Part shown: positions 51,801 through 63,900 of the stretch, in pieces
Position numbering within the stretch: the stretch's first letter is position 1
How the letters are laid out: the number at the start of each line of letters is the position of its first letter
Assembly: GCA_949317995.1 (NCBI GenBank)
Contig: OX439052.1
Span: forward strand, 38,999,932 to 39,063,931
DNA length: 64,000 nucleotides
From: Acholoe squamosa
Lineage: Eukaryota; Annelida; Polychaeta; Phyllodocida; Polynoidae
Direction of reading: 5' to 3'
Made by a program: the position numbers and the translations under genes
The notes under the pieces: model-generated
The model's database searches: none
Told to the model about the DNA's origin: nothing
Seen by the model: the letters and a program-made list of their open reading frames with translations, nothing else

Positions 51801-54800
51801 TGAAATAGGTGTCAGTCATTGAGCTTATTGATTATTTCATGCTAATGATGGTGGTGTAAGGTGAATCTAGTCAACATTCTATTGCCCTTTCTGTTCTCAT
51901 GACATTCAATGAATAGAAACTATAATAAACATGTGGTTTGGGTATATTTGTCACACAAATTGATTATAATTGTGTAAGGATAGTCCATTCAAATGTAGTG
52001 CTGCTACCTGGTGTGGATTCAACATCCATGTATCTTAACATAATGATGTTTAAATCTAAACACCTATTATTCAACTGTTTAAACTCTAAACATCTAAACA
52101 TGTTTAGCACAAATGTTTATGTAGTTAGAATAAAAGTGTTCATTTCCTAAATGTGTAGTCAATGAGACACCTAATTGACCTATATGTTTAGGTTTTAAAC
52201 GTGTTTAGACCTAAACATGTTTAAAATCTAAACAGTGTACCCTTGGCCCAGTATTTGGCTGACCACATTAAAAGGACCAGCTAGTCTCTTTCTATATAAT
52301 TAAAGACAATCAAGCTGAATCTTTCCCTATGTCTGAAGAGATCAAGATCAGGAAATAGAAAATGAACGTCCTTTCCAGAAGTAGGTGGGAGGATATGTTA
52401 TAGGGTCCATCCAAGTAGAGGCTAAAACTATAGGTAGAAAACCTGACCAGGGAATTCATCACATTTCCCAAGGCCACAGGACACAGGACCAAACCTTTAC
52501 ACATTTCAAAGTGGTAATTCCCCAAGAGGTTAGGCAGCATTAGTCCCTCTCAATCCGTCAATGATTATTACGATTCATATCCTATCGCAGATACGACCCT
52601 ATCTACAACTGAGAGCACACCAACTCATGGTAAGTGGATAGCACTGAGAAAAGGATTGATTTGGAGTCATGTTAGCCAAACTAATGTAAACTCCCACGTA
52701 TAAGCTTAGAGACTAAGGGAGTGTTCATTTTTTAACAACAGGGGGGGGTTGGTGGGTTTTCGTTTTGACCCCTGAAAATATTTTCCGCCCCCCCTTTGAG
52801 AGGTGCCAAAATATTTTTGGCCCCCCCCTCAGGAGGGGTCAAAATATTTTGCGCCCCCCCCCAACATCGAGTTGTGTTGCACCACATTGTAAGCATCATA
52901 TCACACTCAATTGTATTGTTTCACTGAAGTATAAGGTAAAAGTATCACTTCCCAGAGTTATTATCATCAATTAATTATTTTTCTATTGGAATGCAAGAAA
53001 TTGAAAAGGGGGTTCCACTTCTCAAGACCAATTTCATCAGTAGCTGCAGTGCGAGTCACACACTACCGTAAACTCCCGCGTAGAAGACGCGCTGCGCATA
53101 TAAGACGCATCCTAAACTCAGCACATGCATTTTCGCGTATAAGACGCACATTTTAAAGCTGAAATTTGTAAGATTAGTACATTTCTATAGTAAAATCACC
53201 CCTCGTATAAGACGCACACCCAACTTGAGAGAAAGCTATAAGACCCCCCAGCATTTTGTTTGGCGTAGAGGACGCGTCTTATACGCGGGAGATTACGGTA
53301 CTTAGCCTTATGTCTTTTGTTTAAAAAGCAGCCAGGACAAGCTAAGTATAGGGTGGTCTGGAGGCATCACCGCCCCAGTCAAACAGTTTTATAAATCTAG
53401 AGCCTAAATTTATGCATTCTGGTGGTTTTTGAGGTTTCCCTATACCCTCTGTTTAAAATTCTACAAAATGTTAAAATGGGATCTCATTGCATGGATCTGG
53501 ATGAATCACAAGATTGATTTCTGTGGTCTTAGGTTCAAGCAAGCAAGCAAACCGTATTTGAGGGATCATTTAAGTCTGAATCAACTTGCTGCAGACACAC
53601 ATGGGCCTTTACGACTCTTAACTATAGGGAATGGGAGATGGGCTCTTTTAGCACAGCCTTTGGAAATTTTGTTTGGGGGAGGGGGGATAACCAAAGCAAT
53701 CCAAACAGGCAAATCAAAAACTTTACCATTTACATGGGTTGGGGGTTTGGGTTTCTGACCAAATGGCCAGGCCAACTCTAAGTATTTGCATACTGCTTTC
53801 CAAGAAAAATGTTTAAAACTCTTGGGCATGTTTTTTTTATTGTTAGTCAAATGGTGCATTTTGGTGACGTATGACTGGATGGTGCAGGGGGGCATACATC
53901 CCACCTGACCCCAAGGTTTTACTACCCCTGCATCATCAATACACTGTTTTTGGCTCAGGGAGCTTAAGGGTATATGGAGATGTCCCCCAGGAAAATTTTG
54001 AATATCGAGAAGTCAATTGGTGCAATTTGTTGAGGTATGACTGGATGACCTGACTGGATGGGTCGGGTTTATCCCGGTCGAGTCCATCTCATATGGGTCT
54101 GTATGGTGTGGTTCTGTTCAGTCTGGATCCATCTGATTCTGTCTGGTCTGGACTGGGTCCCATTGAAGTCTTGACTGGGTCTGTGGTGGTAGGTTCAGTC
54201 CAGATCCATTTGGTCCAAGTCCATTTGGTCCGGGTCTTTCCAGTCCAGGTCGGTTTAGTCTGGGTCTTCAGGGTGGATCCATCCAGGGTGAGTCTGGGGG
54301 CAATCCAGGTAGATCTGCGTGAGTCTGGGGGCAGTCCAGGTAGATCTGTCTGGTCCGGGTCAGTCCGGTCTGGGTGAGTCTGTCCAGGTGCATCTGTCCA
54401 GGGGCAGTCTGGGTGGGTACAGGTCGAGCCATCCAGGTCAGGTCAGGTATGTCTTGCTAGGCCCACTCCAGATGAGGGGAGAGATTTGGGGAAAGGTTAG
54501 GGGAAGGGGAGATGGGAGGAAAGGCTAGGGAGAGAGAGAACACTGAGCACATGATCTGACCATGACATATGCAAATTCCGAATGCGAAAAAAAATCAAGG
54601 CATTAAAAGTAAAGACTCTTCTTTGATTTGCCATTGATAGGTTAAAATGGGAGGGGGGTCTGGGGGTATTTCCCCCAGGAAAATTTTGAATATTGAGACG
54701 TCAATTTGTGCATTTTGGTGCTTTTTGAGGGTGGCTGATGCCCTTGTATCCAAAGACCCCACCATATATATAAAATGGTAAAATGATATCTCATGGGATC

Positions 54801-56661
54801 TGGACAAAGATTGACCCTGACAGATCTTAGAATAATGGAGAAAACTGAAAAAATGAGGAGTTTGCATGCATGTATGCACGAGCCATCTGTGACAGGGGTC
54901 ACACATACCACAGAGCTCTCATGTTCTAATGGAGCCAAAGAGTGAGACTTTTCCCTGAAGCTTGGAATTTTCTAGATTTCCGAGATGCATTGAAATAAAT
55001 GCAGTTTCAGGGGGTTTGGGTATGCCCCCAAGAAAATTTGGAGAAATATGGAGGTTCATTTCTGATTCAGAGCATTTTGGTACATCAACCGAGGATGGAT
55101 GCTCAAGTTCACTATATAAGTTTATACTGAAATTACAAAGTCTAAAATGCGTGAGAAACAGTGAGAGAGTGAGACAACCCCCAAATGTGTGAGAATCACG
55201 CCAGATGTGTGAGATTCACGACAGATGCTTGAGTGTTGAGAGCTCTGCATACACTCTTGTTGGAATTATGATTCCCCTGAAAATTTTGAAATTTTAGAAA
55301 GAAAATGGTGCATTCTGATGCATTGTAAAATTATCAGTATAAACTTTCTCCTTCTGCAAGTAATATATTGAGAAATTGTCCCCACTACTTATCAATTTGG
55401 GTATTTACGGCAAGTCGCGTCAATTCGTGCCTCATCAAGAAGGGTCTAAAAATTTTACGCCCCCCCCTCAAGAGCAGTCAAAATATTTTTCGCCCCCCCC
55501 TCAGGAGGGGTCAAAAAATTTTACGCCCCCCCTCAAACTCACCAACCCCCCCCTGTTGTTAAAAAATGAACACTCCCTAACCATAAGCCATGTGCAATTC
55601 ATGAGCCATGTTGACACTTCGTCAGTGGCCTTGTCGCTGTCACTGTCACTGATGATGCACCGACGACTGCGGTAGGCTGCTGATGACGGGGGGTTCATAC
55701 AAAAACTGACGACTAACTGACAGCCATCAGTCACTGATGAGCGGCATAGCCCTGTATCCTTAGGCTTGTTTGGCTCTCTAGTTCTATTAGAGCTTGGGGT
55801 TGGTAACCTTGGTTCCTACTTCAACCCAAATCTATTGAATTCTATCACCACTGCATACTGGCAGCTGACGGGTGGACACCATCATTGCGTGTGACGTCAT
55901 GACCTTATGACCTAATTTGCCCGTATGAATTATCTAAAATTGAACTGAATGTGTATCTGGTTCTCCACTCCAGGAACAACTGATTATCCTGGGCTGACAG
56001 TAGAGATCACCCCTGGAGATGCTGAGGTCACAAGAAGTGTGGGGTCCTCATTGGGGCTAGAGTATTCTGTATATGGATTACCTGATGTTGTAATACCCAA
56101 TATCACATTGTACGTCAAGGGCAGTGACGTTGGTGAACTGGGCAGGTGATTATCATTGTTCGATAACAAGTTATCACTTTTTTTCAGAGGGGCATACAAA
56201 CATTGTACTGACATGAGCTACCAGTGTAGTCCCGAATAATAAGCTATCCACCGTAAAACTGGTGCGCTAGGCTGAGAGTGTAGTAAAGTGACTCTTGCCC
56301 GAGGAAGTTCAGTACCGATAGTTAGTCTCCCTCTTAGAATCACAGACATGACTCAAACACTGCCATAAAGGCCACAGAATGGAAAATAATAAAGAAAATT
56401 CTTCAGAGCTATCAAAGGACATTGCAACCTTGAATTAACGTAACACTTGATACCAAGAAAATATAAATCACTGAAACGTGATTTAGTGGTGTAAATTGAT
56501 AATATTGTCACCTATTTTTTTTTTCTCAATACAGAGTCTTTGTCGGTTCTACAAGTCCTTTGTCAAAGAAGCTGTATGTGTTTGATATTGGTGATACAGA
56601 CAGGGGCTCTTACTGGTGTGCAATAAATGTAGTCCAATCAATTAGAAATCTTTTAAACTGA
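48849..56661 (+). CDS. Gene D: secreted Ig-FN3-linker-Ig protein with a frameshift
   Basis: Exons by eye: 48849-48900 (start MGRLHTSKYLMLFTITM, weak signal peptide), 49187-49305 and 49542-49647 (Ig: FYCKIKS..., GDYECRG), 50727-50876 and 51100-51218 (FN3: NAINGYRVTYKRW, then TNYIFGIRAKNEVGIGPALY), 52591-52629 (Thr-rich linker), 55974-56145 and 56535-56661 (Ig: VGSSLGLEYSVYG, then DRGSYWCAINV, TGA). The FN3 second exon needs one more C in the CCC run at 51127-51129; as written the frame is lost there and the later exons are misread. The last Ig lacks the first cysteine (EY where related exons have SC). No membrane helix is seen. Either this is an incipient pseudogene or the base was lost in sequencing. 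Confidence 0.7.
49905..50090. mobile_element. Decayed MITE, family copy 2
   Basis: Words such as GTATAAGGCACAC and TATAAGGTGCATCCC in opposite ends resemble the family at 25813 and 53064, but the terminal repeats are worn. It lies in a gene D intron. Confidence 0.4.
53064..53300. mobile_element. MITE with TACCGTAAACTCCCGCGT ends, family copy 3 (237 bp)
   Basis: The terminal inverted repeats (TACCGTAAACTCCCGCGTA and inverse) hold the word GTATAAGACGCGTC, repeated inside. It is nested in the Harbinger-like element and is the best preserved copy of this family. Confidence 0.75.
54090..54450. repeat. GT/TC-rich minisatellite
   Basis: Short degenerate units around GTCCAGGT and TCTGGTCYGG repeat for about 360 bp. 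Long ORFs here are repeat translations. Confidence 0.7.
55620..55915. mobile_element. Second copy of the fold-back family (inverted relative to 29796-30230)
   Basis: The reverse complement matches the middle of the element at 29.8 kb over roughly 250 bp with mismatches, including CAAGCTCTAATAGAA and AAGGTCATGACGTCA. The terminal repeats are not clear here. Confidence 0.55.
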
Positions 56662-57207
56662 GATAATTAACTTATTAAACATTATGATAATTTATCAATC
56701 CTATATAATTCCTATCTACTACTATATAACCACCGATTCTGTATCTATGTCTTTTAAGTATTTGAGGCTTTAATTTAGTATAGTAACCAAGGATTCTGAA
56801 GAACATCTACCCATACATTGGAAAAAAAAGGCTAAAATACCAATTTTGATTTTTTTTTATATTTTTCGCACTATACTTCTTCAAAGGAGCATTCTATGCT
56901 TTTAAATCTGCGACTTCAGTACCACTTTGTTAGTATTGGTCACATATATAGTCTTTTTCGCAATTAATAACATTCAAGGCCATTAGATTCGAAACCTAGC
57001 TGACAATTTTAATGTAGCTCTGTTATCAGTTCTAAGGATGTATGCTCCAATATTAGCTATTTCTCTAAAAAAAAAAAAGTCTACAAATAAACCCCTACCG
57101 ACCACAGTAGAGAACACTGGGCCTCACATGAAATATTTTTCTCTGACATTTTTTCCTGTTCCTTTTGTGAAAGAAAACTTGAACACGCGCCGTGAAAGAA
57201 AAAAAGT

Positions 57208-57213
57208 TTTATT
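57208..57213 (-). terminator. Polyadenylation signal of gene F
   Basis: AATAAA on the minus strand about 110 nt after the gene F stop codon. Confidence 0.55.
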
Positions 57214-57322
57214 TATGTACATATACATAATAACCTGTAAATAAACTGTATTTTTGTCAAACTTGTATAAGATTGTCCATTTCTCTTTATCATATATATC
57301 TTTGTCACATTTAATCCATACT

Positions 57323-59032
57323 TCATAACTGATTTTTGGCTTGCCTTCTCTGAGCTCTTATGGCTTCCCTCTCTGCCTTCCTCCTTTTCTTCTCCTCACA
57401 CAGCTGCAGGTATTCGCTTCTGGTGCAAACCACAACTTTCTGCCCTTGTTTAGGTCTAACTTTGGGTAGAGCAGTCTTTGACTCGTCTTTCTTCCTCGCT
57501 GCTGCTTTCTGTTTGGATAAATCCTCCATTTTCTTCCTTAATACTGCTTCTTCTTTCTCCCTCTTTCTCTCCTCCTTCATCTTTGCCTCATGTTTCCTCC
57601 TTCTCTCCTCTTTCTTCTTTCTTTCTTCCTTCCTTCTCTCTTTGTCTTTATCTTTTGTTGGTACTTTAGTGGTCTTCATTTTGGTCTTAGCCTTGGAGAA
57701 GTCGGCAGTACCTGGTCTCCACAGATGGTTTTCTGTTGTGCCTGACTGTGTCTTTGGTTTGGTAGGGTCCAGCTCCATGGGAGTAACTCCTGGAATACCT
57801 GAAAACATACAGATGTTTCCTGAGTCTCAAAAGTACATAATATTTTTTTTTCTCGCTGTGTTTGAAAAAAATATTAGATGTCTTTTATTCTAAACTCAAT
57901 AAGAGGTTGAATAAGGTAGGGTACAGTGACTACGGTAGTCCATCCTCACCTCGAACTGCCTCTGGTTTCAGATATTCTAAAGCTTTCTGCTGGGTCTTGG
58001 ACAAAAGCAACTTCTTTGCAGGTGGTCCGCTTCCTGTCTTTTTGATCTCCCTTCTTAGTGTATTGTACTGTAAGTAAATAGATTAGGATAAAAATTTTGT
58101 TATTTTGCTTATTTCTCTTCACTAACTTTATTGTTATGTTGAAAAAGAAAAATTTCACTTCTCTCCTACCTTTTGCTTCATCTTTTGGGTGAAATCAGAC
58201 GCCTTATCAGAGCACTGTCTGACAGTCCGGTGAGTGTGCGCTTCCGAGTTAACGTACACTGAAAGAATTAAGAAGAAAGTATTAAATTTATAAATTCTTT
58301 TTTTATGAAGTAACTTGCCTTGAAAAAAAAGGGGAAGATATAAGATTATTCTATCTAAGTAATAAACTTACATGCCACGTCTCTCCATGCTTGCCGCCTT
58401 ATGTCCCTCCCTCCTCCTGTGCCGCTGAAGTGGAACTTTATAGCGTCCCGGTTTAAGTTTATTGCATCCATTAGGGCTTCTACTTCTTTCGTCTTCCACC
58501 TTTCTCTGGAGACAGGAAGGTCATTTCGCATAGGGAGATCTTCTGCTTCACTTTCGGAGTCACTGGCGTTGGACTGATGGTCAGCATAAGAAGCTCCTAC
58601 CAAGGTATCGTTTGCTTGCTTTTCTCGATGTGCATTTTCTGGCTGGTAAAGGACTGTAGAGGCCTCTGAGTCAACCGAGAAATCCTTATGCTTCAGTATC
58701 ATTTGTGTTCTTTTCTTAGGTCTCTTATCAGGCTGACCCTGCTGTCATAACATGGAATAAAAAAATTATTTATTAGCCTTTGCCAACCGGTGTCACAACG
58801 AGAGAAGTAAGGGACAAAGCACAGCGACTATTGGCTAACTTTTAACGTTGTGCTACGTCGTACGTGACCCGCCATTATCCTCTTATTAAATTAACTTTTA
58901 GGCCCTTTTTTTATGCTCTGCATGCTCTCCTTTGTGTTCAGGACTTTCTCTGATGTTCAGACTTGAAGTTGGTCAAGCTTTTTTACATACCTTGTGCTTC
59001 TTAGGAGGCATATCACCTGTAGATTTGGACAT
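57323..59032 (-). CDS. Gene F: Myb/SANT-like domain protein with a basic coiled-coil tail (363 aa)
   Basis: Minus-strand exons: 58991-59032 (ATG), 58372-58738, 58170-58258, 57950-58067 and 57323-57798. Lengths and phases add up to 363 codons plus stop. The N-terminus is basic (KKHKGQPDKRPKKR), followed by an acidic Ser-rich stretch and a Myb/SANT-like domain (RWKTKEVEALMDAINLNRD...RRQAWRDVALYVNS...RTVRQC) of the type in NAIF1 and Harbinger Myb-like proteins. The C-terminal 160 residues are a very charged Lys/Glu/Arg helix. It is probably a nuclear DNA-binding protein. It is a tandem paralogue of gene E: in both, the SANT exon ends in phase 1 and is followed by an 89-nt exon. Start chosen at the first ATG with a good downstream donor. 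Confidence 0.82.
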
Positions 59033-59800
59033 GTTGTTCCACGACGTTCTGTCAATTATGACGTCATAACATGAAATCGAGAGTGCTGCCCCCTACGCAC
59101 AACGACCTTTTTTCTAAAAAGTCGTTGTGAAGGAGGGCATAGCATTAGAATAGATAAACAAAGCTTTTTTAGTCTTGTACTTCTTTAACTTCAAACTAAT
59201 ATACTATTCAGTACGTTATCAGAGGAACAAGAGGTCACACAGGCTTTCACTTCAAACTTTTTATTACATATCATGACCAGAAAGTGACTAGGAAAAGTGG
59301 ACTTCAATAGTGTGGCCACTGTAGCACCTTATTGCTTTTCAAATGGTTTTGTGGTCGAGGAAAAGCCGATAACTGTTTCAAAGGCATAAAACTCTTAACT
59401 ACACTGTACCTCATGACTTTTCAGACTACTTAGTGAAGGGGTCATGGTATAAGACATCAGTGACTTATTATGTTAGGAAGAATCTGTTTTTTTAAGCTTA
59501 AGTACTAGTAAAGTAAACCAAAGTGGGTGTTCTCTTTTGTTCACCCGAAAGAAATGTTCCCTACATGAAAATATGTCTGTCCACTCTCCAACCGCATCAT
59601 GCATTACAGAAGGAGTCTCGTTGTGGCCAAATAAAAACATTCCTCTATGTAGGTTGAAGTCATAAAACATACAGCGTCATAGTCAGTTTGTTTCTCTCTT
59701 GAAAAATTAGATTTTCTTAATCTGAAACCGTTGTATCATAACAAAGTGGAAAACGAACATGAATACTCTGACTGTGAAAGTCACATGAAAGTAACATTTT

Positions 59801-60972
59801 CTATTTCTTTTTCGATCCATTCTTTGGGGCCTTCCTTTTTTTCTTAGGCTGTCCTTTGGTAGCCTCTGCTACCCTTTTCCTGGTCGCAGGACCCGGCTTA
59901 GGATCAACAGCCAGGTGAAGGGAGTGGAGAGTTTCTGCCGCTGTGATCACCTCTTTGTCAGGTTCAGGCTCTGTTAGTTCCTCTAGAGGCTTCTCCTTCT
60001 TCAGTACCCCTTCTATGTTACTGCAGTCGAGCACTACTCCCCCCTGAGATATATCTATGTGGACCCTCTTGATTTTATGCGGAGGAGGGTGTGTTCTGGC
60101 ACATGTAGAAAGAACCACACATAAACCAAGTCTTCCTTCTGGAACTTCTTCGTCTACGTTTATGAGAGAAACCTCGAGGTCTTCTTTAGTCTGAATAGCG
60201 CCTTGCTGCAAATGTGGCTGTTCTTTTCCAGCCTCTTTTCGGGTGTCTTGTGCTACCTCTTTCACTGTCTCTTCACCTCCATCTTCTTTAAGTTTTGGAC
60301 ATGGTACTACTTCGCTGTCCTCTCCTGCCTCACAGCTTACACCTTCAGTTTTATCTCCTTCTGCCGCCTCTTTCTGTAAGTCAGTTCCTCTGAGAGTTTG
60401 GCCATCTTGACCCCCATCCTCAAGGACATCATTCCCTCCCTGTTCTAGTCCTTCGTTATGAGCCTGCATGTCAGTGCTTCCCTCTTTCATAAGATCACTT
60501 CCTCCCTGTGCTTCTATGTTAGAACCTGCATCACCCGCGTCACTATGGGAGTCTTTTCCAGGCTCTGAGAGGTCAGTATGCCCCTGATTGCCTTGCTCAA
60601 TAAGCTCGTTATGCGGTACATTCAATGGCTGAGTGACCTGATTTTGAGGGTCATCACCTGGCGGAGAAGGAAGTTGAGTCCCTTCCTCTCCCTCCTCTTC
60701 ATAAAGAACCTCTTGGTAAACAACCTCTCTGTTCACGTTGTTTCCCGCGTCTCCTTGATCGTGCTCTAGAGGCTCGCTTTTAACCACACAACCAGCATAC
60801 GATCCTCCCTGCTGCTCTTCCTGTTCTTGGGCTGCAGGTTCCCCCGCTAAAACCAAAGTTAGAGGGGAAGCTTGGTTTACGGTGGGACCTGTGACTAGTT
60901 CTCCATTGCCATTGACATGAAGGAGGTTTTGGGCCACTGTTGACTGGTCTGCAGAGGGATCGAGCGTCAAAA
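59801..60972 (-). CDS. Alternative last exon of gene E (or a separate downstream gene)
   Basis: It begins after a good acceptor (TTTTTCACAG) and reads TLDPSADQSTVAQNLL onward in phase with the 61731 donor. It is rich in Glu, Asp, Gly and Gln, with short repeats such as LEQGGNDVLEDGG, and ends in a basic nuclear-localisation-like tail. No ATG with good context starts it, so it is most likely a 3' exon of gene E. A 12-nt microexon at 61356-61367 (phase 1 to phase 1) could join them. Confidence 0.6.
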
Positions 60973-63900
60973 CTGTGAAAAACAAGGCAAAAACTTTTTT
61001 TGTGCTTTCTTCAGAACAAGAGTGATACATAACTATACACAGGTGAGAAGAAAAATCTTCCCTTATGTCCCGTAGAGAAAATAAGAGACCTTCGCCCCTT
61101 TTTCTTTATGATTTACCTTACAGCTCAGTTTCTCTGTCTTTACGGTGTTTTCTTTTATTCTGTTTTTCCAATAACTTACAACTTCCCAATCTTTTTGGAC
61201 TAACTATATGAAGAAGCACAGATAGGCCTGGAGGTCGTTGCACAAAGAGCGTGCCTTCGTTCTGCTTTTTTCTCTCGTCAGTACGAGATTCACAAAGAGA
61301 CTTATTGGATAGGACAAGATACATTTAGACTATGAAAAAAAAAAAAAATACTTACCTTTCAAGGCACCTGAAGACTAAGGTTTAACAACAAGTGGAAAAG
61401 TAGGAAACTCAGGAACAGGCGGGGTCTGCGTGGTTTCACACATCATCATGACAGGCCTCCTTTGGAGCCCGTCGGTCATGTGAATGACCTTACCGGAAAC
61501 TGTAGGATATAAAAAGTTGAAACGAATAAAAAAACTTATGCCAACTGTATAAGTCACGCTGTGACGATCTGTCTCGTTGTGCAAACAAATAAATATTTTT
61601 GTTGGTCAAGAAAAACTTCAGATGAGAGTGAAAATGAAATAAAAAAAGGAAATGCCAGACACCTAGACACTTACTGCTACACATATATTTTTTCTCGATT
61701 TATGACATGTCCACCCAAATAAAGCCTTACCGTTTATAAGTTGAGCCACATTACGGCTGCAAGTTGCCTGAGTGTCAATGATAGACTGCAAGTGACAGCT
61801 GGTAGTTTCCTGCGTTTTCACGATGGACTCCCTGTCTGACACTATCCTCTCAAGCACTGTTCCTAGCCTCTCATGCACCTCTGTGCATCGACTCAGGAAG
61901 GACATCATGTTATCCACGTTGTCCCGTCTGTGTACTTCCATAGTGGTCATAAAAGACTCGATATTGGCTAATCTGATTTCCTGGTTCTTAACCTGATTTG
62001 CTATTTCTTCTTCTTTACTCGAGGCATCTGTGGTTTTTGATTCAAAGTCTAATTTCTTTCCTCTGCCCCCAGAGTTTTTCTTCTCAAGAATCCGTGGACT
62101 ACGCCGTACTTCCTTTTTGACTTCCGACTTTGGAGTAGAAGTGAGGGGGACTTCCTGTTGAATACCGGTCAAGTCCACTATGTCGGTGTCTGTTGACACA
62201 ACGTCTACTTGCATGTCATCAGATCTGTCGTCTCCTGTCAAATCAACGTCAAAGGCAGCAGCGTTCCTGACTGCCCGAACACCTGGTTTCTTGAAAGGAG
62301 CCTTAGCGGTACCTCTTCCAGAGGGAGAAGGAGCAGGTTTAGCCTTCGCTTCCTTTGTATTTGCAGCAACTTTGGCCTTTGTCGCTTTTGGTGTGCCAGT
62401 GACCTTGGCCCCACCTGCTGCTGCTGCAGCCTTACCCGGTTTCTTGAAAGGCACCTTGACTGCCGGAGACACAGGTCCTTTCCCTTTTTTAGGCATGGGA
62501 CACTGAAACTGTGCCAACAGCTCCTTCTCTGAAGGCACAACCAAAACTTTAAGGGGAGACGGAGCAGCACCTTTAGCTTTAACTCTAGACTGCACAGCAG
62601 GGGACTTCTTGGCCTGTTGCCTTCGTTTCTCTTCCTCTTCCACGGGATCCGTGTAGTAGACTATTTCCCCTCCTTGCCCTGAAAAAAAAAAAAAATTCTA
62701 TTGTTCAAGGGAAATTGTGGTCCAAGAAAATACACATTGTCAAGAATAGAACAACGTGAGGTATCGCTATCGAAGAGAGAAAGAAGAAGAAAATAGGTCA
62801 AAAGAACAAACAATATTAGGTCTGCTGTGTTTTACTATGAATTTTGGGAAAGCGTAGACCCATCCTAATATTTATGCATGTTTCTTGAAAACATTTATTT
62901 ATTCAAAGGAAAAAAAATGCCTGTGCTGAAAACACAATATTCAATTAAAGTAAAATTCAGGACGCTCACAATAAGTTAAAGATAGGGCCTAGTTTCATTC
63001 TTAAAAGAAATTTCTTTCTGTCTTACCGGCAATTCTCTCGACTCCCTTATACTTCAACAACATCATGTCGGTCAAGGAGCATCCTTCACATGGTTTTCCT
63101 TTCTCTATCAGGTATAGATATTCCTCGTTCTGAAAAGCATGAGAAAATAATGAGGACAAGAAAATGAAAATTAATGGGGAAGGAGGTCAGAAAGATACAG
63201 AAGAAATAAGACATCAATTTAAGTTACACTAACTTATATTTTGAAAGGTGTAGCAAATCACTATCAAGAGTATAATATATTTTTTGTTCGCTCACCTTTG
63301 CCTTAAGCTTAGAGAAATAATCATTCACGTGATGCTGCATTTTGTCTAACTCCCGGTTCGCATTCTTGATGCTGTTCACTGTGGCTGCAAGAGATCAAAG
63401 GAGACATAGAATATCTGAGAAAAAGAACAGCTCTCTTCATGAAAAACACACAGAAGGCACATAGTTCTGTTTAACTTTGAGGATAAGAGAAAAGATAAAG
63501 ATTTTTTTCTGTCATAATGTCAAACTTAATAAAAAAAAAACTCACCTAGAACTGTGTCCCAACCTTCTCTCCTCAGCTGTGCTCCATTCTTCCCCCTAGC
63601 CTTGATATACGGCTTCTGATTGAGGAGGGCAAAGAAGAGCGCTCTATGCTCAGCTTCAGTCCAGTATACGTCTCTGGCCCTCTCTGTCCCCCGGGAAGTT
63701 AAGTTTGTTTCAGGCCTGCTGGAGGGACCCGCCTTCGGTTGTTTTGCCTTAGCCTTTTTCACCTTACCCTTTCGAACAGGGCTATCTTCCTCTGAGAGTT
63801 CACTAGAATCCTCTAAAATGTATTCCTCTTCTTCCTCTCCTTGCTCTAGTCCTTCTTCCTCCTCGTCTGATCCTTCTGTTAGGGTGTTAGTTTTCAAAAT

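Larger units (their letters stand above)
52717..55577. mobile_element. 2.9-kb PIF/Harbinger-like element without a transposase
   Basis: Ends GGGAGTGTTCATTTTTTAAC and its inverse are flanked by TAA on both sides (52714-52716 and 55578-55580), the 3-bp duplication typical of PIF/Harbinger. Next to each end are C-rich repeats around GGGGTCAAAATATTTT. The interior has no convincing ORF. It holds another MITE, a minisatellite (54090-54450) and four degenerate copies of a module containing AGGAAAATTTTGAATATYGA (near 53990, 54675, 55027, 55270). It lies in the large intron of gene D. Confidence 0.65.

Noticed and set aside
54093-54528. 94- and 69-codon plus-strand ORFs
   Set aside because: They are translations of the GT/TC-rich minisatellite.
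57360-57893. 177-codon plus-strand ORF rich in Leu/Phe/Ser
   Set aside because: Antisense shadow of the Lys/Glu-rich last exon of gene F, whose splice structure is consistent.
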